This document shows, piece by piece, positions 43,339 through 50,571 of a stretch of 64,000 bases of DNA. The position numbers and the translations under genes were made by a program. Source of the DNA: an uncultured Steroidobacter sp. (GTDB taxonomy: Bacteria > Pseudomonadota > Gammaproteobacteria > Steroidobacterales > Steroidobacteraceae); the NCBI RefSeq assembly GCF_937958065.1, contig NZ_CALFXI010000043.1:1-64000 (forward strand), in the 5' to 3' direction. Below the pieces are notes generated by a model. That model was not told the DNA's origin. It ran no database searches and saw nothing but the letters and a program-made list of their open reading frames with translations. Every line of letters starts with the position of its first letter. The first letter of the stretch is position 1.

Positions 43339-43587
43339 TCAGTGACTTCTCCAGCGGAACGGAAGCAATTTCAGCGCACTCGACGAGTATGCGCACGGTG
43401 AGCGCGACCCACCGACCCGATTTTCTCTCGCGCGACTGGATCAGACCCGCGTCAGAGCGCAAAGATCCCTCGACATGGTCGATCCTGCAGGATCGAGCCG
43501 GCACCCAAAGTGCTGTGGTGATCTCCCCGATGGTCGCAATCGGCGCTCCCAATGCCGAACTGCACGCCCCGGTGCTAAAGTCGGGCG
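43339..43587. promoter_or_regulatory. Divergent region dsbG / creatininase-family gene
   Basis: This 249-base gap separates the leftward dsbG from the rightward first gene of the flavin/pterin-type cluster. I see no gene in it and no convincing promoter boxes or hairpins; both promoters are expected here. Confidence 0.4.
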
Positions 43588-44376
43588 ATGATCACGACCT
43601 GCTATTGGGAAAACTGCACGACTCGCGACCTGCTCGACCTGCACCCAGAGCGCACGGTCGCGTTGCTGCCGGTAAGCGCGGTAGAACAACACGGTCCGCA
43701 CCTGCCGCTCGCGACTGACGCAATCATTTGCGATGGGCTGGTGCGTGCGACGATGCAGCGAGTGCAAGAAGGGCTGCTGGTGCTGCCGCCCATGGCCATC
43801 GGACACAGCCTGGAGCACATTGCATTCGCAGGCACGTTGAGCGTAGCGGCCGAACCATTGCTCGCCAGCTGGCTGGAGATTGGTCGCAGCGTGGCGCGAA
43901 CCGGCCTGCGCAAGCTCATCATTCTCAATACACACGGTGGCAACATTCCGCTCGTGCAACTGGCCGCGCTTCGCTTGCGCCAGGAACTGGGGATGCTGGT
44001 GGTGCGCGCGAACTACTTTTCCTTTGGCAGTCCAGCGGGGCTGTTCAGCGAGGACGAGTTACGCCACGGCATTCATGGCGGCGAAATGGAAACATCGCTG
44101 ATGTTGCATCTGAGGCCAGAACTGGTCCGTCAGCAGGCGCTGGCCGACTTTCGAGCGCTCACCCACGAGATGGCGGCCCGTAACGAAGTGCTCGGCCCGG
44201 AAAAACCCATTGGATTTGGCTGGATGAGCCAGGATTTGAGCGAGCACGGCGTGTGCGGGAACGCGGCTCGGGCCGATGCAAAGCGGGGCGAACAGCTGCT
44301 CGCGCATCAGGCCGACAAGCTCGCGACTCTTATTAAAGAGTGTCAGTCCACGCCCCTGTCGACGCTGCGCGGTTAG
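43588..44376 (+). CDS. Creatininase-family amidohydrolase of the flavin/pterin-type cluster
   Basis: This 262-residue cytoplasmic protein has the intact creatininase metal site: E-Q-H-G-P-H-L-P-L-A-T-D near residue 31, N-T-H-G-G-N near 115, and G-G-E-M-E-T near 161. The family includes creatininase, the mycofactocin peptidase MftE and ArfB, the archaeal deformylase that acts on the formamidopyrimidine made from GTP. Next to a GTP cyclohydrolase II gene, an ArfB-like hydrolysis of an amide on a pyrimidine intermediate is the attractive reading, which is inference. Its end overlaps the end of the convergent RibA-like gene by four bases. Confidence 0.9.
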   Translation: MITTCYWENCTTRDLLDLHPERTVALLPVSAVEQHGPHLPLATDAIICDGLVRATMQRVQEGLLVLPPMAIGHSLEHIAFAGTLSVAAEPLLASWLEIGRSVARTGLRKLIILNTHGGNIPLVQLAALRLRQELGMLVVRANYFSFGSPAGLFSEDELRHGIHGGEMETSLMLHLRPELVRQQALADFRALTHEMAARNEVLGPEKPIGFGWMSQDLSEHGVCGNAARADAKRGEQLLAHQADKLATLIKECQSTPLSTLRG

Positions 44377-45557
44377 AGGATTTCGTCCAGATTGATCTCG
44401 GGCAGCAGATGTCCGGCGCGCTCGCGCTTGGCATGCACATACCGCGCGTTGTGCCGGTTCACCGCACCGATCAGGCTCTGCCCGCCGACCACTTCGATGC
44501 CTGCATTGCGCAGCGCCTCGATCTTGTCGAGATTGTTTGTGAGCAGTTGTATGCGCGTCAGCCCGAGATGTCGCAGCATGCTTGCCGCCGCACCGTAGCT
44601 GCGCTCATCCGCACCGAAGCCCAGGTGCCTGTCGGCCTCGATCGTATCCAGTCCCGCATCCTGCAACTCGTAGGCGCGCAGCTTGTTTGCCAGTCCGATG
44701 CCGCGCCCTTCCTGCGCGAGATACAGCAGAACGCCGCCACCCACCGCAGCGAGTTGCTCGACTCCGCTGCGCAGCTGGTCGCCGCAATCACAACGCAAAC
44801 TGGCGAGCAGATCGCCGGTCAGACACGCGGAATGCAGACGCACCGAGACAGGCCCCGGCTTCGGCGAGCCGATCAGCACGGCGACGTGCTCGGCGCCATC
44901 GCGCTCGTCCCGAAACAACACCAGCCGACAATCCTCGTGACCGGCCAGTGGAACGCGCGCTTCGCTGACCCGCTCCAGGTCGGAGCTTGCCGACGGCACG
45001 AGTCGCGCCAGTTGAGCTTGGGTGATCGTCAGTACTTCCTGCGGCGCTGTCGGGAACGGAACGATCAGCGCGGCCGGCAGCAACCGGGCACTCTTGGCCA
45101 GCTTCAAGACGGCGGCGATCAGCGCTTCGCCTGGCTCGACCCCAAAGCCCCGATCCGAGGCGATACATTCAGAGTGGCCCGGATGCACTCCAGCGAGCCA
45201 ACCCAACACCGGGGCCGAGCTCAGCCGATGAGTGCGCAACAACACTGCGTCGTGGGCGGGCGGTGAAAGTCCCAGCGCTTCAGCGCGCTGTGGAGTAATC
45301 GCCAGCGCCAGACCGGCCTCCCCCGCCAACTGTTCCAATCGCGCCAGCAGCGTCGTCGATACGGTTTCGGCAGCCGCGACCAGCATGCCGCGCCGAACCG
45401 CGCCGGAATCATCCGTCTCGCAGCAATACAGCGCGCGCCCGCAACGTAACTCGTGGATGGCCCGTTCGATGGCGACCAGCGCCGGATCACCGTTGATTTC
45501 CTGCACTTTGAAGCGTCTTTGCAAAAGTATTGGCGTGCCCGGTAACGTAGCCTCCAT
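44373..45557 (-). CDS. GTP cyclohydrolase II-like protein with degenerate N-terminal domain
   Basis: This 394-residue protein has a C-terminal half (about 195-394) that is a complete GTP cyclohydrolase II. Zinc ligands lie in S-A-C-L-T-G-D (Cys245) and C-D-C-G (Cys256, Cys258), with E-G-R-G-I-G-L, G-A-D-E-R and L-T-N-N-L-D-K following. It should open GTP to the diaminopyrimidine and formate. The N-terminal 190 residues sit where RibB is in RibBA fusions and start similarly (A-I-E-R-A-I-H-E-L), but lack the acidic R-E-N-E-G loop, so DHBP synthase activity is unlikely. ATG 45557 has AGGAA nine bases upstream. It is probably not the housekeeping RibA. Confidence 0.88.
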   Translation of the reverse strand: MEATLPGTPILLQRRFKVQEINGDPALVAIERAIHELRCGRALYCCETDDSGAVRRGMLVAAAETVSTTLLARLEQLAGEAGLALAITPQRAEALGLSPPAHDAVLLRTHRLSSAPVLGWLAGVHPGHSECIASDRGFGVEPGEALIAAVLKLAKSARLLPAALIVPFPTAPQEVLTITQAQLARLVPSASSDLERVSEARVPLAGHEDCRLVLFRDERDGAEHVAVLIGSPKPGPVSVRLHSACLTGDLLASLRCDCGDQLRSGVEQLAAVGGGVLLYLAQEGRGIGLANKLRAYELQDAGLDTIEADRHLGFGADERSYGAAASMLRHLGLTRIQLLTNNLDKIEALRNAGIEVVGGQSLIGAVNRHNARYVHAKRERAGHLLPEINLDEIL

Positions 45558-45614
45558 GCAATTCGTTCCTGGGATCATGCACAGCAGCGTACCGCGAATC
45601 CGGCAACGGGGTCT
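45558..45614. promoter_or_regulatory. Compact divergent promoter, RibA-like / RibD-like genes
   Basis: Only 57 bases separate the two start codons, so the promoters must overlap or lie partly within the opposite genes. This suggests joint regulation of the two GTP-derived steps. Confidence 0.4.
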
Positions 45615-46544
45615 ATGACGCATCTTTACAGACAAGCATGGCCGCTGGTTCGGGCGGCGGCACAGGCAGCCCGCGCCGGCGATCGGATCGAGAACGGTGC
45701 GCAGTTTGCTTTCGATGGGACGAAGCTCGTGCCCGCGGCGGCAAGCTCAGAGCGGCCGATCCTCGAGTTCGACGATGGCTGGCGATCGCTGCTGCCCGCA
45801 TCGGATGAGCGACAGGTCTGCCTGGAGATGTACCTGCCGCTGATTCCGGCTCGCACCGAGGCGCCGCTGGTGCTGGCACAGCTTGGGCAGAGCCTCGACG
45901 GGTTCATCGCGACAGCGAGCGGGCAGTCGCATTTCGTGACCGGACCGACGAGCATCGTGCATCTGCATTGTCTGCGCGCGCTCAGCGATTGCGTCATCGT
46001 CGGTGCAGGCACCGTTGCGGCTGACGATCCGCGCCTGACGACACGATTGGTGGAAGGTCCGAATCCGTTGCGCGTGGTGCTCGATCCGCACCTGCGACTG
46101 CCGATCACTCATCAGGTGTTCAATGATGGTCAGGCGCCGACGCTGCGAGTCCGTGCTCGTGGCGTGCCGCTGCCATCACAGCTCGAATCTCCGAACGTCC
46201 AGGATCTGGAAATTGGCACGCTGGCCGGCAAACTGGACCTGCGCGCACTGTTGGCGCAGTTGTGGTCGCGCGGCATGCGAACCATTCTGGTGGAAGGCGG
46301 CGGCGTCACTGTTTCCGCGTTTCTCGCCGCCCAGCTGATCGATCGCATGCATATCGTCGTGGCGCCGTTCGTGATCGGGGAAGGTCGCCCCGGGCTGCGG
46401 ATTCCTTCCGCCGATCAGTTGCAAGACTGCGTGCGACCGCCCCCGCGCGTCTATGCGCTTGGCGGCGATGTCCTGTTCGACTGCGATATGCGCAGCCACG
46501 TGCCGATCGAGAACGCCCCGTCGCTCATTCGCAAGGTGCTGTAG
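45615..46544 (+). CDS. RibD C-terminal (pyrimidine reductase) domain protein
   Basis: This 309-residue protein has a RibD_C/dihydrofolate-reductase-like domain from about residue 90 to 290. Q-L-G-Q-S-L-D-G-F-I-A-T marks the first strand, V-G-A-G-T-V-A-A-D-D-P-R-L the loop near 135, and V-E-G-G-G the NADPH-binding turn near 228. In riboflavin synthesis this domain reduces the ribosyl side chain of the aminopyrimidine. The deaminase half of bifunctional RibD is absent, and about 85 unrecognised residues precede the domain. Its last 20 bases overlap the end of the convergent methyltransferase gene. Confidence 0.88.
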   Translation: MTHLYRQAWPLVRAAAQAARAGDRIENGAQFAFDGTKLVPAAASSERPILEFDDGWRSLLPASDERQVCLEMYLPLIPARTEAPLVLAQLGQSLDGFIATASGQSHFVTGPTSIVHLHCLRALSDCVIVGAGTVAADDPRLTTRLVEGPNPLRVVLDPHLRLPITHQVFNDGQAPTLRVRARGVPLPSQLESPNVQDLEIGTLAGKLDLRALLAQLWSRGMRTILVEGGGVTVSAFLAAQLIDRMHIVVAPFVIGEGRPGLRIPSADQLQDCVRPPPRVYALGGDVLFDCDMRSHVPIENAPSLIRKVL

Positions 46545-47340
46545 GCCACGCGATGAAATCCTGATGGCCCACTCGAATGCGCGACGATCCCGAGCTCAAG
46601 CAGGCCTCGCGCCGCTTGCCCCATCTTTCGATCCGCGCTTGCTCTGAAGGCGCCATCTCGCGAGCCGCACTCATCCAGCCCGCAATCAGTTTCCGCTGGA
46701 ATGCTCGCTCGTCCGGTTCGATCACCCAGTCGCTCGGCGCGATGCGCGTTTGAAATCCAAACCGCGCAAACACCTCGCACGCATGGCGCGTCGCCTCAGG
46801 GCCCAATGCAGGACCGAATCCTTTATCGCGCCGCTGATGCAGATTCACGAGGCTGGTCATCCAGTCATCCTCGGGGTCGCCGGGCAGGCACTGCACGCGA
46901 CCGTCGTAATTCAGCGCAAACAGCACCGGCACACCGAACGCCGCGCAACGCGACGCCAGCGACTCCAACCAGGAAGCGGACACCAGATCGAGCAGCGCCG
47001 AAGCAGTCACGAGCTGGCACTGCGACAGCGGCAGCGCGTCCAGCGCAGTCGCCAGATCCAGTTGCTCTGACATCACTTCGCATTGAAAGCGCGGCCCCTC
47101 CAGCACCGAGGGTTGGCGCTCGATCAACTCAGGATCGTTATCTACGAGGCACCAGCGCTGCTCGCCCTTGAGCAACGGGGCCATATAACGAATGTTCGCG
47201 CCGTTGCCCGCGCCGAGGTCGAGCACTCGCAATGGCCGCGATGGCAGCTGCGAACTCAGAGCAATCACGAGCGCTTCGCTACGAGCACGCGTGTCGGAAG
47301 GTTCGCGCTGTTCGAGCCATTCGGCGCTGAAGCCGCCCAT
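46525..47340 (-). CDS. SAM-dependent methyltransferase of the flavin/pterin-type cluster
   Basis: This 271-residue class I methyltransferase has motif I V-L-D-L-G-A-G-N-G near residue 43, the acidic ribose-binding residue in L-V-D-N-D-P near 67, and the motif IV region L-V-T-A-S-A-L-L-D-L near 113. The ATG at 47340 shares one base with the stop of the upstream glycosyltransferase (TGATG), so it is translationally coupled. The substrate is unknown and probably small; by context it may be a pterin, pyrimidine or sugar. Confidence 0.87.
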   Translation of the reverse strand: MGGFSAEWLEQREPSDTRARSEALVIALSSQLPSRPLRVLDLGAGNGANIRYMAPLLKGEQRWCLVDNDPELIERQPSVLEGPRFQCEVMSEQLDLATALDALPLSQCQLVTASALLDLVSASWLESLASRCAAFGVPVLFALNYDGRVQCLPGDPEDDWMTSLVNLHQRRDKGFGPALGPEATRHACEVFARFGFQTRIAPSDWVIEPDERAFQRKLIAGWMSAAREMAPSEQARIERWGKRREACLSSGSSRIRVGHQDFIAWPTAPCE

Positions 47341-48344
47341 CACAGCGCTCCCGCGGCAGGCCGCGCGATACTGGCCAGGATCTCGGACATTCGCTGGGAG
47401 GCCGCGCTCCAACTGGATAACTTCGCACCGGCGGCACGCGCACCATTAGCGAGGCGTCGTCGCACTCCCGCCTCGGCCAACACTCTCGACAACGCGTCCC
47501 GCAAGGCTTTGCCATCGCCAGGCTCGACCAGCACGCCGGCCTCGGGTCCGACCAATTCCTCGATCGCTCCTGTTCGCGTACTGACGATCGGCAAGCCGTG
47601 CACGAGCGCCTGGGCCACGGCCATGCCGTAGCCCTCGTAGCGTGTTGCCAATACGAACAGGTCGGCGGCACGAAACTCTCGTTGCAGAGCGGCTTCGTCG
47701 AGTTCGCCCGTCAAAACGACACGATCTTGCAAGCCCGACGCCTCGATGCGCATGTTCAATGCACGCACCGTCGCCGGGCTGCGCTCCAGGCTACCCACGC
47801 AAGTGAGCGTCCAATTCATGTCGATCAGTTCGGTGAGCGCGTCGATCAGCAGCTCATGGCCTTTGCGCTCGGTGATGGTCGCGACACATAACATGCGCAC
47901 TGGAGCGCCTGGATCGCAGGGCCGTGCATCCGCTTGCCGCGGCTGATCGACCCCCGGTTCGACGACCGCGATCCTGTCCGGCGAAACATCGTAGTCGTTC
48001 ATGGCTCGTCGAGTGCGCTGACTCGTCACGACCACCAGGCGCATGGCTTGCAAGGCGCGGCGTTCCGATTCGAACAGTCGACTGACGAGCTCGGAGGACA
48101 GCCCCGTTTCGGCGGCCAACGGATGATGGACCAGACCGACCATGCGCAAGCGATCTTTGTGAGCATGCACCACTGTCGGCATCGCGCCCAGTGCCAGCCC
48201 ATCGATCAGGACGAGACTGTCGTCAGGCAATGCCGCGAGTTGTCGTAGCGCGTCTTCGAGTGCCGGCGCGGTTGGCATGGGAAAGCTGCCATCGAGCGCG
48301 ACGACCTTCGAGCTCCAGCCCAGCGCTCGCAGCCCTTCGAGCAT
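47340..48344 (-). CDS. GT4-family glycosyltransferase (apparent start frameshift)
   Basis: From the first usable ATG (48344) it has 334 residues with a GT-B fold. The donor-binding half shows V-A-T-I-T-E-R-K-G-H-E and E-G-Y-G-M-A-V-A-Q, where the usual second glutamate of E-x7-E is Gln. Coding clearly extends upstream: codons from 48410 read E-L-T-L-V-L-P-G-D-L-L-T-A-T-G-G-Y-E-Y-D, the standard GT4 N-terminus with its glycine loop. No ATG, GTG or TTG is in that frame after the upstream stop. An ATG at 48412 is one base out of frame (ATG-AGC-TGA), so a one-base loss there is likely. Sugar donor and acceptor are unknown. Confidence 0.87.
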   Translation of the reverse strand: MLEGLRALGWSSKVVALDGSFPMPTAPALEDALRQLAALPDDSLVLIDGLALGAMPTVVHAHKDRLRMVGLVHHPLAAETGLSSELVSRLFESERRALQAMRLVVVTSQRTRRAMNDYDVSPDRIAVVEPGVDQPRQADARPCDPGAPVRMLCVATITERKGHELLIDALTELIDMNWTLTCVGSLERSPATVRALNMRIEASGLQDRVVLTGELDEAALQREFRAADLFVLATRYEGYGMAVAQALVHGLPIVSTRTGAIEELVGPEAGVLVEPGDGKALRDALSRVLAEAGVRRRLANGARAAGAKLSSWSAASQRMSEILASIARPAAGAL

Positions 48345-48453
48345 GCGTCGATCGTACTCATAGCCGCCAGTGGCGGTAAGCAGATCTCCGGGGAGGACCA
48401 GCGTCAGCTCATACCCGCTTGTGGTTGAAGTATTCAGCCGCGCACCTGCTGGA

Positions 48454-48855
48454 TCACTTCAGGCTACTTTCGTATGCCGCCCACGCGACGTGCGACTCGT
48501 GCAGCGTTACGCGCAACGACTCGATCTCGCGCGCGCCCTCGCCGAGCTTGCCTGTGCGCACGCTGGTTGCGAGGCGGTCGAAAATGACCTTGGCGAGAAA
48601 TTCCGTGGTGGTGTTCCGGCCCTGGAATTCGGGTACTTCGTCGAGGTTGCGATAGTTCAGCGCGGCCACGATCGACTTCAGCTCTTCACCGGCGCGCCCG
48701 ATATCCACCACGATGGAATCCGCATCCAGCTCGCGCCTGCGAAACTCGACATCGACCACGTACGTCGCGCCGTGCAGCCGCTGCGCCGGCCCGAACACTT
48801 CCCCTTTGAAACTGTGCGCGATCATCATGTGCTCGCGAACGCAAACGCTGAACAT
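48454..48855 (-). CDS. 6-pyruvoyltetrahydropterin synthase-like protein, degenerate active site
   Basis: This 133-residue protein has the T-fold of the 6-PTPS/QueD family. Two zinc histidines can be matched (in M-I-A-H-S-F and R-L-H-G), but the third is lost: the usual C-x3-L-H-G-H reads A-Q-R-L-H-G-A-T. The catalytic cysteine and the H-H of the usual H-H-Y-L-N-D are also replaced. The pterin-anchoring glutamate (N-T-T-T-E-F) is present. It may bind a pterin or pyrimidine without the normal chemistry, or catalyse a different step. It shares one base with the stop of the dehydrogenase gene upstream (TGATG). Confidence 0.87.
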   Translation of the reverse strand: MFSVCVREHMMIAHSFKGEVFGPAQRLHGATYVVDVEFRRRELDADSIVVDIGRAGEELKSIVAALNYRNLDEVPEFQGRNTTTEFLAKVIFDRLATSVRTGKLGEGAREIESLRVTLHESHVAWAAYESSLK

Positions 48856-49829
48856 CAGTCGTACCTCACCCGGTGCATGATCGTCTCGCCCGGTGCGCTG
48901 GACAGTTGCTCCATGGTCCGCGGCAGATCCATGAAGCGACCTTCCGAGTTGATGAGTCCATCGAGAGTCGCATCGTTCAGCAGCGACAGGGCGAGTTGGA
49001 GTCGCGATTGTAACGTGCGGCGTGCGCGCCGAGGCCCGGCCACTGCACCGACCTGCGATGATTTCAGGACCAGCCGGCGCGAGTGAAAGGCTGCGCCGAG
49101 CGGCAGGCTGACCTGCCGGTCTCCGTACCAGCTCAGCTCCAGGACGGTAGCCTCGAAGCCGGCGAGCCGCAGCGCGAGCGCGGCCCCTGCGTCCGAACCA
49201 CTCGCATGGAACACGATGTCGGCGTCGCCCCGAGCGTCGTCAGGTAATGCAAACGCTGCCCCCAAATCGCATGCGATCGCCCTCCGTCGTGGGTTAATGT
49301 CGATCAGTTCGACTTCGCACCCCGGAATGCGAGCGGCCAGCCGAGCCACCAGACACCCTACGCTGCCGGCGCCGATCACGCTGATGCGATCGCCGGGCAG
49401 CACGCCAGCATCCCACAGCGCGTTCAACGCCGTTTCCATGTTCGCCGCCAGCACGGCGCGTTGCGCGGGTACGTCGGGCGGCAACAGATGCACCGCCGCT
49501 GCGGGGACGACGAAACGATCTTGATGAGGATGCAGGCAGAATATTTCGCGCCCCTGATACTCCGAGGGGCCTCGAATCACACGGCCAACCATGCAATAGC
49601 CGTATTTCACCGGTGTCGGGAAGTCGCCCTCTTGAAACGGAGCGCGCATCCGCGAGTACTCCGAAGGCGGGACTTTGCCCGTGAAGACGAGTGACTCGGT
49701 GCCGCGACTGACACCGCTGAACAGCGCCTGTACGATGAGTTCACCGACACCCGGTGCGGCGAGCGGCGTTTGCCGGATCTCACCGCGGGCCGGCCCAGTA
49801 ACCCAGAACGAGAGAGAGCGATCGGACAT
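48855..49829 (-). CDS. MDR-superfamily (zinc-type alcohol dehydrogenase-like) oxidoreductase
   Basis: This 324-residue medium-chain dehydrogenase-like protein has a GroES-like N-terminal part (G-V-G-E-L-I-V-Q-A-L-F-S-G-V-S-R-G-T near residue 20) and a Rossmann core with V-I-G-A-G-S-V-G-C-L near 145 and I-D-I-N near 170. The usual catalytic zinc ligands (Cys in the first loop, H-E) are not evident. ATG 49829 is the start that avoids a Ser-rich shadow N-terminus. It overlaps head-on with the ATG of the divergent CDP-alcohol transferase (CATG). The redox substrate is unknown. Confidence 0.85.
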   Translation of the reverse strand: MSDRSLSFWVTGPARGEIRQTPLAAPGVGELIVQALFSGVSRGTESLVFTGKVPPSEYSRMRAPFQEGDFPTPVKYGYCMVGRVIRGPSEYQGREIFCLHPHQDRFVVPAAAVHLLPPDVPAQRAVLAANMETALNALWDAGVLPGDRISVIGAGSVGCLVARLAARIPGCEVELIDINPRRRAIACDLGAAFALPDDARGDADIVFHASGSDAGAALALRLAGFEATVLELSWYGDRQVSLPLGAAFHSRRLVLKSSQVGAVAGPRRARRTLQSRLQLALSLLNDATLDGLINSEGRFMDLPRTMEQLSSAPGETIMHRVRYD

Positions 49830-50571
49830 GCTGGAGGAGGAAGGCTCCCGGCTGCTGCTGAAGAATGCGCTGCGAAGCATTCTAGCGGTAATGCTGCTCG
49901 CGGTGACGTCGGCCTGGCTGATGGATGAACTGCTCGGGCTCGGCGGAACGCTGCTGTCCAGAGCCCTGGTGCTGATCGCCATCGGCGCCCTGCTCGTGTT
50001 CCGGCCGTTGCGAGCGCATCATCCATTCGACCGCCTGGGGGCGGCCAACCACATCACCATGGCACGCGGCGCGATGGTGCTGCTGCTGCTGGGGCTGGTG
50101 GGCGCCGATTCGACACCGCAGATCGAGGCGGCCGCGCTCGGCATCGCGATGTTCAGCTCTGCCTTGGACGCCGCAGATGGCTGGGCAGCGCGTCGGACAC
50201 GGATGAGCAGCGCGTACGGCGCGCGCTTCGACATGGAAACCGATGCGCTGCTGATCCTCACCCTGAGCCTGTTGGCCTGGCAATTCGATAAAGCCGGCGC
50301 GTGGGTCCTGATCTCCGGCTTGATTCGCTATGCGTTCGTCGCCGCGTCCTGGTTCCTGCCGTGGCTGCAGCAGCCACTGCCACCGAGCTTTCGTCGGAAA
50401 ACTGTTGCTGCGATTCAGATGGTGTCCCTGGTGATTGCGATCGCGCCCTTCGTCGGCAGTGCTGTCAGCGTGCCGCTGTGCGCGTGCGCTCTCGCCGTAC
50501 TCGTGTGGTCTTTCCTCGTCGACATCGTTGCGCTCAAGCGGCGCAGCCTGGATGCGATGGCAGTCACCTGA
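49828..50571 (+). CDS. CDP-alcohol phosphatidyltransferase
   Basis: This 247-residue integral membrane protein has about six transmembrane helices and a perfect family signature near residues 110-135: D-A-A-D-G-W-A-A-R, eight residues, G, three residues, D, three residues, D. All catalytic metal-binding aspartates are present. Such enzymes move a phospho-alcohol from a CDP-linked donor to a hydroxyl acceptor, making phospholipids or polyol phosphates. Its ATG shares the CATG with the divergent dehydrogenase, and its stop overlaps the next ATG (TGATG). It would supply the membrane-linked step of the cluster. Confidence 0.93.
   Translation: MLEEEGSRLLLKNALRSILAVMLLAVTSAWLMDELLGLGGTLLSRALVLIAIGALLVFRPLRAHHPFDRLGAANHITMARGAMVLLLLGLVGADSTPQIEAAALGIAMFSSALDAADGWAARRTRMSSAYGARFDMETDALLILTLSLLAWQFDKAGAWVLISGLIRYAFVAASWFLPWLQQPLPPSFRRKTVAAIQMVSLVIAIAPFVGSAVSVPLCACALAVLVWSFLVDIVALKRRSLDAMAVT

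Noticed and set aside
44373..46544. Housekeeping riboflavin operon with an FMN riboswitch
   Set aside because: The genes are divergent with 57 bases between starts, no ribE/ribH is present and no long conserved leader is possible in that space.
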